A stretch of DNA of 15,436 nt from Toxoplasma gondii ME49 (taxonomy: Eukaryota > Apicomplexa > Conoidasida > Eucoccidiorida > Sarcocystidae): assembly GCF_000006565.2 (NCBI RefSeq), contig NW_017383918.1, positions 9,035-24,470 of the forward strand. Reading direction: 5' to 3'. How positions within the stretch are numbered: the stretch's first letter is position 1; each line of letters begins with the position of its first letter. The notes beneath the pieces were generated by a model that was given only the letters and a program-made list of their open reading frames with translations, did no database searches and was not told the DNA's origin. Positions 8,016 through 15,436 of the stretch are shown here, in pieces. The position numbers and the translations under genes were made by a program.

Positions 8016-9655
8016 CTATCCTCTGTCCAGAAGGATACGGCCACGGATGAATCTTCCCATGTTAACGTGCTGGACATATCTTCGCGACGAAGTGTCTAGC
8101 CACTTCTGTTGCCCCAGCTACTGCCACAGCAAACGAACTCTCGCATGCCATCGCACACCAGTTACCTTGTTTGCCCCGTAGCAATCCCTAGCTATGCAAA
8201 CGTTCGACTGCGTCGATAGAGGCACATCCACGAACGACGCAGGGCTGTCTGAATAACATCATACTGGGAAAATCCAAGAGGCACCAAAAATCCTCACAAC
8301 AACGAGTGAAGAACTGCGCAGGTGGGGGAAAGCTTGGAGTAGGCAGCCAATGGGAGCTGCAGTCTCCACCATGCCTACAACAAATATTCATTCATCTCCA
8401 TCTCTGGTGTGCCGTCAGTTGTTGAAAACGCGCATGCTCAGAATAGCAAACCTCGAAGGAGACTGGAAAAGGCAAAGCCTGCAATAAACTGACAACCAAG
8501 CACGAACGAAGTCAAAACAGCATGCTCCAATGTAGTTGGCTTTGAGCGTAAACATCTAAAATCTCTGCATATGGCTTGTTCACCGCCATATGAAGGACAG
8601 TAAACGATCTGCCTCAACTAAGCCAGGGTTGAGCGGCACGCCATTTGTGCGTCTTTGAAACACAAACGTCTTGATCCGTATGCTGTCTTGGCTCCACCGA
8701 ACCGCGAGAAACATGTCGATCCGTACCCGCAAAAACTAAATGGCGTTGAGGCATGGCGTCACAGGGAGATCAATCCAGACGAACGTTCGCCATGGCCGAC
8801 CCGGCATCCTCAGATCAGCCGTGTGTCCTCGCCAGCACTTCAAAAATTTGCGACGACCTACCCTTGCAGCGGCAGCCTCACCTGGCCCCGCTTCGAATCC
8901 ACATACAGCGGTGCAGTGACACACGCTGTCTCTTCCTCACTGTGCGCATCCAGTGGCCGATGACGCGGAAATGAGCTGTCGCTCGCTGGTCTTCATGCAG
9001 ACGCGACGCTACTAATCCCAACGAGAGACACGATGCATGTGTGCTGTCACCCTTGCACAGAAGGCAGGTCGTCCGCACGCCGAGGTTGCTCCCGTGGGTC
9101 AAGAGGCTGGTGGTTGTACAGTCGCCTAAATCTAATGCAATGAAGCGTTCCTCCATGCTGGGTATCCACTTTCATCTCGCCTCGTTTGCATGCTACACCC
9201 GCTTGCCGGATGGCGTCAAAGACAGACAATCTCCGGCATGCGAGCAACCCAGGGTTGACAACCACCTAAACGCGTTTCGCGCAGAAACTGTGAGACCCTG
9301 CATGGTTATATGCATGAGCTCGCTACGATTCAAAAAAAAGACCGCAGTTCGTACTCTATCCATACCAACACCCTGGCCGTCACTATACCTAGCTGTGATT
9401 CTTTTTTTCCCCGGTCAAAGCCTGCGATCACTAACACGGGAACAAACTCCTCCGCAGCTCGGTCTTATTCAGAAGAGATCCATCCTCCTCGTTTGACCGG
9501 AAACTAATCCCTTGTTCTCCAGTGTGAATATGGTACTAAGCTAGCGGATTGTCAGCGCAGCGCCGGAACACTATCTTTCATTTTGGCAGCCCTCCACAGC
9601 CCTTCTTTCTGACGTTTAGCTGAGGCCAGCACCCGGCAATCCACGTAGTCTCCAT
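8016..9655. other. Non-tandem interval, no gene recognised
   Basis: The longest frame is 151 codons (9041-9496, +). It has no family I recognise and is rich in residues expected from a C-rich random frame. From about 8260 to 8530 the + strand turns noticeably purine-rich (runs such as gaaaaggcaaagcc), a reversal of the C/T-rich trend elsewhere. Short A and T runs occur at 9331-9338 and 9401-9407. No telomeric heptamer array, tRNA-like fold or transposon terminus was found. Confidence 0.5.
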
Positions 9656-9659
9656 GACG

Positions 9660-10000
9660 ATCCACACCCAACCCAAAGCCACCATCCATCTACGCGAGTC
9701 GATGTGGCCTGGTCCGTAGCTGGACCGCCTTCTAGACAGGCAATTTCCAGCGTCAAACACGCGAAGATCACGCCCGTCTGACCACGCTTACTCTCCGTTC
9801 CTGCGGATGCCCAACCGTACCGCAAGAGCACTAGATAACGACACAAGCTCGAGCACACATCATTCGTTCCTGTGTCACCACACAGACTGTCATACCCTCC
9901 TAAAACGTGTGATAACGTCACATGCAGCAAGTCGCATATTGGGGAACGAACGAAACTGGATCTCTGAGTCAGGCGACGGCTACCGTCCATCCCGTGACGA
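9660..10000. repeat. Diverged family C monomer M1 (beta-like)
   Basis: The block accgcaagagcactagataa at 9818-9837 matches accgcaacagcactagtcaa of the homogenised beta half, and is followed in order by cgacaca, by tgtgtcaccac, and by the key word cagactgt at 9883. Upstream, gcgtcaaacacgcgaagatc near 9750 aligns to gcgtcggacaacagaacac of the array. Homology can be followed left to about 9660. Many substitutions and small indels show that this is an old copy. Confidence 0.7.
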
Positions 10001-10084
10001 ACGCAGGCGTTCTCTAACGTCAGCCGGAAACACGTCCTCGCGCAGCTTCCATCACGTGTAGCCTCTGCAGGACATGATGTTCCC

Positions 10085-10400
10085 GTCAAAACGCAAAAAC
10101 GCTTGCTCCCCGCTTGTTACTTTCTGGTTCTGTGCAGGTGCAACAACGCCGCAAAAACACAAGCACTGATATACAGAGAACCACATCTCATCCGTTCGTC
10201 CATGTATCCCAGACTGTCATACCGTCCCGAAACCTCCGGCACCACCATACGCAACACGTCGGCAATTCACACAAGAGTGACAACGGATTTCTGCCGCCCA
10301 TCTAGCACAGTGAACTCTGCCATACGGGCCACCCAAAGCTCCGACGCAGGCTACCAACACGCCATCGCATAGCAGCATCATCCGGAGTCTCCGTACAGAT
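10085..10400. repeat. Diverged family C monomer M2 (alpha-like)
   Basis: The stretch gccgcaaaaacacaagcact (10149-10168), then gatatacagagaaccac, then tccatgtatcccagactgtc (10198-10217) and tacgcaacacgtcggcaatt follows the alpha half of the array in order. The key word cagactgt lies at 10210, 327 bases after that of M1. Downstream, cgggccacccaaagc near 10325-10339 matches the caggccacccagg part of the alpha half. Confidence 0.8.
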
Positions 10401-10429
10401 TTATGTTCGCATTAAAAACGAAGCACGTT

Positions 10430-10575
10430 CGCTTTCTCAATCTCACTTTCACTTGCTGTACAAGATTCACCTCGCCACACAAGCAAAAACCGCCGATATA
10501 CATCAAAGCACGTCAAACCCATTTCCCCATATTCCACGGACTCTCAGACTGACCCGCCGCCCCAACGCCTCTGGC
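10430..10575. repeat. Diverged family C monomer M3 (alpha-like, array edge)
   Basis: The block ctcactttcacttgctgtac near 10441, then aagcaaaaaccgccgatata, aligns to the alpha leader, and the key word cagact is at 10545, 335 bases after M2. From about 10571 (ctggcgccgccacacgc) the sequence becomes essentially identical to the homogenised units. The transition from old monomer to young array therefore falls within this one monomer. Confidence 0.75.
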
Positions 10576-11252
10576 GCCGCCACACGCAACACGTCGACAA
10601 TTCGTGCCAGAGCGAGGCTGGACTTGTTACCTCCCTCACGCACGTGCCACAGTGCGACTGGTCTAGTGCCACCCAGGACGTCAGCCGCCACCGAACACAT
10701 CTGACTGCAGCATGTCTCGCACCAGCAGTCTCTACATCTAGTGATCGTTGCGTCGGACAACAGAACACGCCTGGTGTCTCTCGCTCACTTCCAGTAACTG
10801 CGCACGTCCAATCATCATACCGCAACAGCACTAGTCAACGACAAATCCTCCAGCTCATCTTACCCGACCCTGTGTCAGCACGCAGGCTGCCATGCCCGCC
10901 CGACGCGTCTGGTGCCACGACAGACCCCCACCATATCGAGAGCAACTGTGACCAAGTGCAACCGGATCTCCGGCTCTACCGCGGACCACATTCCTTGCCT
11001 CTCCTGGGCACCACAATGCCTTCGACGCCAGACTCCAACACGTGCTCGCGTGGCCGCCAACCTCTCCGCTGTCTCCTCGCTGTCACCCTCTCTGCCAAAC
11101 ACAGATCCCGCCTCCTCGTCCCCTCTCACCTTCTCTTTCTGTTGTCACCAGCAGCCGCGCCGCAGAAACACTGACCATCGACATACGGCGAACCACGATT
11201 CACCCGTTCCTCCATGTATCCGAGACTGTCATACCGGCCAAACCCCTATGGC
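10576..11252. repeat. Family C unit U1 (short form, 677 bp)
   Basis: Units are phased here on the word gccgccacacgcaacacg. U1 lacks the 35-bp segment, reading ggtctagtgccacccagg. It shows edge-type divergence in its beta half: accacattccttgcctctcc near 10986 differs from the accacttttcttgcccctgg of all later units. Key words of its halves lie at 10545 (alpha) and 10883 (beta), 338 bases apart. Confidence 0.93.
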
Positions 11253-11963
11253 GCCGCCACACGCAACACGTCGACAATTCGTGCCAGAGTTAGGCTGGAC
11301 TTGTTACCTCCCTCACGCACGTGCCACAGTGCGACTTGCGTAGTGCCAGTTCCAGAACACGCAATCCGTGGTCGTACAGGCCACCCAGGACGTCGCCCGC
11401 CACCGAACACATCTGACTGCAGCATGTCTCGCACCAGCAGTCTCTGCATCTAGTGATCGTTGCGTCGGACAACAGAATACGCCTGGTGTCTCTCGCTCCC
11501 TTCCGGTGACTGCGCACGCCCAATCGTCATTCCGCAACAGCACTAGTCAACGACAAATCCTCCAGCTCATCTTACCCGACCCTGTGTCAGCACGCAGGCT
11601 GCCATGCCCGCCCGACGCGTCTGGTGCCACGACAGACCCCCACCATATCGAGAGCAACTGTGACCAAGTGCAACCGGATCTCCGGCTCTACCGCGGACCA
11701 CTTTTCTTGCCCCTGGTGGGCACGACTTGCCTTCGACGCTAGACTCCAACACGTGCTCGCGTGGCCGCCAACCTCTCCGCTGTCTCCTCGCTGTCACCCT
11801 CTCTGCCAAACACAGATCCCGCCTCCTCGTCCCCTCTCACCTTCTCTTTCTGTTGTCACCAGCAGCCGCGCCGCAGAAACACTGACCATCGACATACGGC
11901 GAACCACGATTCACCCGTTCCTCCATGTATCCCAGACTGTCATACCGTCCAAACCCCTATGGC
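11253..11963. repeat. Family C unit U2 (long form, 711 bp)
   Basis: U2 contains the 35-bp segment at 11349-11383, bounded on both sides by the word gcca. Private variants agaatacgcc (11474) and gctcccttcc (~11495) are shared only with U4. The beta half ends with taccgcgg and the unit ends with the cccag/ccgtcc variant pair. An 80-codon frame on the minus strand (11567-11809) recurs in U3-U7 and has no recognisable motif. Confidence 0.95.
11349..11383. repeat. 35-bp length-polymorphic segment of family C
   Basis: The segment is present in U2, U4, U5, U6 and U7 and absent from U1 and U3, where the flanks are joined directly at a single gcca. In long units gcca occurs at both ends of the segment, a short direct repeat of the kind used in slippage or microhomology deletion. 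This segment alone explains the difference between the 676-bp and 711-bp unit lengths. Confidence 0.9.
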
Positions 11964-12639
11964 GCCGCCACACGCAACACGTCGACAATTCGTGCCAGAG
12001 CCAGGCTGGACATGTGGCGTCCCTGATGCATGTGCCACAGTGAGACTGGTCTAGTGCCACCCAGGACGTCAGCCGCCACCGAACACATCTGACTGCAGCA
12101 TGTCTCGCACCAGCAGTCTCTGCATCTAGTGATCGTTGCGTCGGACAACAGAACACGCCTGGTGTCTCTCGCTCACTTCCGGTGACTGCGCACGTCCAAT
12201 CATCATACCGCAACAGCACTAGTCAACGACAAATCCTCCAGCTCATCTTACCCGACCCTGTGTCAGCACGCAGGCTGCCATGCCCGCCCGACGCGTCTGG
12301 TGCCACGACAGACCCCCACCATATCGAGAGCAACTGTGACCAAGTGCAACCGGATCTCCGGCTCTAGCGCGGACCACTTTTCTTGCCCCTGGTGGGCACG
12401 ACTTGCCTTCGACGCTAGACTCCAACACGTGCTCGCGTGGCCGCCAACCTCTCCGCTGTCTCCTCGCTGTCACCCTCTCTGCCAAACACAGATCCCGCCT
12501 CCTCGTCCCCTCTCACCTTCTCTTTCTGTTGTCACCAGCAGCCGCGCCGCAGAAACACTGACCATCGACATACGGCGAACCACGATTCACCCGTTCCTCC
12601 ATGTATCCGAGACTGTCATACCGGCCAAACCCCTATGGC
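11964..12639. repeat. Family C unit U3 (short form, 676 bp = 2 x 338)
   Basis: U3 lacks the 35-bp segment. Its two half-repeat key words (cagactgt at 11933, caggctgc at 12271) and that of the next unit (12609) are spaced exactly 338 and 338. It carries gtggcgtccctga in place of gttacctccctca (near 12015), a variant shared with U5, and the tagcgcgg variant at 12365. Confidence 0.95.
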
Positions 12640-13350
12640 GCCGCCACACGCAACACGTCGACATTCGTGCCCAGAGTTAGGCTGGACTTGTTACCTCCCT
12701 CACGCACGTGCCACAGTGCGACTTGCGTAGTGCCAGTTCCAGAACACGCAATCCGTGGTCGTACAGGCCACCCAGGACGTCGCCCGCCACCGAACACATC
12801 TGACTGCAGCATGTCTCGCACCAGCAGTCTTTGCATCTAGTGATCGTGGCGTCGGACAACAGAATACGCCTGGTGTCTCTCGCTCCCTTCCGGTGACTGC
12901 GCACGCCCAATCGTCATTCCGCAACAGCACTAGTCAACGACAAATCCTCCAGCTCATCTTACCCGACCCTGTGTCAGCACGCAGGCTGCCATGCCCGCCC
13001 GACGCGTCTGGTGCCACGACAGACCCCCACCATATCGAGAGCAACTGTGACCAAGTGCAACCGGATCTCCGGCTCTAGCGCGGACCACTTTTCTTGCCCC
13101 TGGTGGGCACGACTTGCCTTCGACGCTAGACTCCAACACGTGCTCGCGTGGCCGCCAACCTCTCCGCTGTCTCCTCGCTGTCACCCTCTCTGCCAAACAC
13201 AGATCCCGCCTCCTCGTCCCCTCTCACCTTCTCTTTCTGTTGTCACCAGCAGCCGCGCCGCAGAAACACTGACCATCGACATACGGCGAACCACGATTCA
13301 CCCGTTCCTCCATGTATCCCAGACTGTCATACCGTCCAAACCCCTATGGC
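12640..13350. repeat. Family C unit U4 (long form, 711 bp)
   Basis: The 35-bp segment lies at 12736-12770. U4 repeats the private variants of U2 1387 bases later (agaatacgcc at 12861; gctccctt). Unique small differences are gacattcgtgccc near 12660, ctttgcatc near 12830 and gatcgtggc near 12842. The beta half has tagcgcgg like U3, so U4 is a mix of U2-like and U3-like segments. Confidence 0.95.
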
Positions 13351-14061
13351 GCCGCCACACGCAACACGTCGACAATTCGTGCCAGAGTTAGGCTGGACTT
13401 GTGGCGTCCCTGACTGACGTGCCACAGTGCGACTTGCGTAGCGCCAGTTCCAGAACACGCAATCCGTGGTCGTGCAGGCCACCCAGGACGTCGCCCGCCA
13501 CCGAACACATCTGACTGCAGCATGTCTCGCACCAGCAGTCTCTGCATCTAGTGATCGTTGCGTCGGACAACAGAACACGCCTGGTGTCTCTCGCTCACTT
13601 CCGGTGACTGCGCACGCCCAATCGTCATTCCGCAACAGCACTAGTCAACGACAAATCCTCCAGCTCATCTTACCCGACCCTGTGTCAGCACGCAGGCTGC
13701 CATGCCCGCCCGACGCGTCTGGTGCCACGACAGACCCCCACCATATCGAGAGCAACTGTGACCAAGTGCAACCGGATCTCCGGCTCTACCGCGGACCACT
13801 TTTCTTGCCCCTGGTGGGCACGACTTGCCTTCGACGCTAGACTCCAACACGTGCTCGCGTGGCCGCCAACCTCTCCGCTGTCTCCTCGCTGTCACCCTCT
13901 CTGCCAAACACAGATCCCGCCTCCTCGTCCCCTCTCACCTTCTCTTTCTGTTGTCACCAGCAGCCGCGCCGCAGAAACACTGACCATCGACATACGGCGA
14001 ACCACGATTCACCCGTTCCTCCATGTATCCCAGACTGTCATACCGTCCAAACCCCTATGGC
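13351..14061. repeat. Family C unit U5 (long form, 711 bp)
   Basis: The 35-bp segment lies at 13447-13481. U5 combines gtggcgtccctga (otherwise only in U3) with the long segment and the cacgcccaatcgtcattcc version seen in U2 and U4, but has gctcactt instead of gctccctt. The beta half ends with taccgcgg. This combination marks it as a mosaic. Confidence 0.95.
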
Positions 14062-14770
14062 GCCGCCACACGCAACACGTCGACAATTCGTGCCAGAGTG
14101 AGGCTGGACTTGTTACCTCCCTCACGCACGTGCCACAGTGCGACTGGTAGTGCCAGTCCAGAAACACGCAATCCGTGATCGTACAGGCCACCCAGGACGG
14201 CGGCCGCCACCGAACACATCTGACTGCAGCATGTCTCGCACCAGCAGTCTCTGCATCTAGTGATCGTTGCGTCGGACAACAGAACACGCCTGGTGTCTCT
14301 CGCTCACTTCCGGTGACTGCGCACGTCCAATCATCATACCGCAACAGCACTAGTCAACGACAAATCCTCCAGCTCATCTTACCCGACCCTGTGTCAGCAC
14401 GCAGGCTGCCATGCCCGCCCGACGCGTCTGGTGCCACGACAGACCCCCACCATATCGAGAGCAACTGTGACCAAGTGCAACCGGATCTCCGGCTCTAGCG
14501 CGGACCACTTTTCTTGCCCCTGGTGGGCACGACTTGCCTTCGACGCTAGACTCCAACACGTGCTCGCGTGGCCGCCAACCTCTCCGCTGTCTCCTCGCTG
14601 TCACCCTCTCTGCCAAACACAGATCCCGCCTCCTCGTCCCCTCTCACCTTCTCTTTCTGTTGTCACCAGCAGCCGCGCCGCAGAAACACTGACCATCGAC
14701 ATACGGCGAACCACGATTCACCCGTTCCTCCATGTATCCGAGACTGTCATACCGGCCAAACCCCTATGGC
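14062..14770. repeat. Family C unit U6 (long form, 709 bp)
   Basis: The 35-bp segment lies at 14156-14190, but its left flank is gactggtagtgcca. That flank resembles the short units (gactggtctagtgcca) minus two bases and not the long units (gacttgcgtagtgcca), which accounts for the 709-bp length. It also carries ggacggcggccgcc instead of ggacgtcgcccgcc near 14195. Its beta half has tagcgcgg like U3 and U4. Confidence 0.95.
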
Positions 14771-15436
14771 GCCGCCACACGCAACACGTCGACAATTCGT
14801 GCCAGAGTGAGGCTGGACTTGTTACCTCCCTCACGCACGTGCCACAGTGCGACTTGCCTAGTGCCAGTTCTAGAACACGCAATCCGTGATCGTACAGGCC
14901 ACCCAGGACGTCGCCCGCCACCGAACACATCTGACTGCAGCATGTCTCGCACCAGCAGTCTCTGCATCTAGTGATCGTTGCGTCGGACAACAGAACACGC
15001 CTGGTGTCTCTCGCTCACTTCCGGTGACTGCCCACGTCCAATCGTCATACCGCAACAGCACTAGTCAACAACAAATCCTCCAGCTCATCTTACCCGACCC
15101 TGTGTCAGTACGCAGGCTGCCATGCCCGCCCGACGCGTCTGGTGCCACGACAGACCCCCACCATATCGAGAGCAACTGTGACCAAGTGCAACCGGATCTC
15201 CGGCTCTACCGCGGACCACTTTTCTTGCCCCTGGTGGGCACGGCTTGCCTTCGACGCTAGACTCCAACACGTGCTCGCGTGGCCGCCAACCTCTCCGCTG
15301 TCTCCTCGCTGTCACCCTCTCTGCCAAACACAGATCCCGCCTCCTCGTCCCCTCTCACCTTCTCTTTCTGTTGTCACCAGCAGCCGCGCCGCAGAAACAC
15401 TGACCATCGACATACGGCGAACCACGATTCACCCGT
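14771..15436. repeat. Family C unit U7 (long form, truncated by window end)
   Basis: The 35-bp segment lies at 14867-14901 with its own substitutions (gttctagaac). The unit runs to the last base of the window in the alpha leader, which ends cacgattcacccgt, so at least one further alpha half is expected beyond. Unit-specific changes include ctgcccacg near 15030 and gtcaacaacaaa near 15065. Confidence 0.93.

Noticed and set aside
8880..8910. tRNA-like B-box word (cgcttcgaatcc)
   Set aside because: No matching A box upstream and no acceptor-stem pairing could be found in the preceding ~70 bases.
9041..9496. 151-codon plus-strand frame in the non-tandem interval
   Set aside because: No recognisable motif or domain, opposite-strand overlaps, and no flanking gene context. 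A chance frame is likely.
11567..11809. 80-codon minus-strand frame conserved in six C units (also 12243, 12954, 13665, 14374, 15085)
   Set aside because: The units are almost identical DNA, so any open frame is copied along. Plus-strand frames over the same bases are equally open. There is no motif, and U1, the most diverged unit, lacks the frame.
1..15436. Interstitial telomeric repeats (ccctaaa/tttaggg arrays)
   Set aside because: Looked for because such arrays are reported beside Sat350. Only isolated partial words such as cctaaa at 9125 and 9265 were seen, with no tandem run.
10576..15436. CRISPR array
   Set aside because: The repeat period of hundreds of bases with no short repeat/spacer alternation is satellite structure, not CRISPR.

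Overview
The window looks like nuclear, heterochromatin-like repeat DNA from a eukaryote. It holds no convincing protein-coding gene, no recognisable RNA gene, no CRISPR array and no transposase-like frame. The sequence is mostly long tandem (satellite) repeats, with intervening DNA that is partly made of old, decayed relatives of the same repeats. It is C-rich over G on the + strand, moderately GC-rich by eye and not CpG-depleted. The best-fitting source I can name is a coccidian apicomplexan (Toxoplasma/Neospora/Hammondia type). As I recall the literature, those genomes carry a Sat350 family arranged as a tetramer of ~350-bp units and a related Sat680 made of two ~350-bp-like halves. The architecture here matches that pattern. 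The match rests on architecture, not on a sequence comparison, so the taxonomic call is tentative.

Layout. Family A (period 1304 bp) occupies 7-1984 as one full and one partial copy, nearly identical to each other. A divergent interval follows (1985-2754), with an AT-richer patch holding one doubtful small ORF. Family B (period 1524 bp) runs from 2755 to about 6367 in three copies. The second is interrupted by a run of 20 N (5534-5553) that by alignment should be about 232 nt. A non-tandem interval follows (about 6368-9650) in which I see no gene, only a decayed family-B fragment near 7805-8015. Family C begins with three diverged ~330-bp monomers (about 9660-10575) and passes into a homogenised array (10576 to the window end) of six complete units and one truncated unit of 676-677 or 709-711 bp. 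Each unit is a dimer of two related halves (alpha and beta) about 338 bp long.

Relationships. The short C unit is 2 x 338 bp. Long units differ by a 35-bp segment in the alpha half. Diagnostic variants are shuffled between units, as expected from unequal exchange and gene conversion. Families B and C share a collinear block (4137-4240 against 11891-11990), so they appear to be two higher-order arrangements of one ancestral ~340-380-bp monomer. A may be a third, on weaker evidence. All three arrays show near-identity inside and decayed homology at their edges, with an early layer of monomers left of the C array whose alpha/beta register is broken.

No set of genes works together here. Several frames stay open in every repeat copy on both strands, but this follows from the copying itself and is not evidence of coding.
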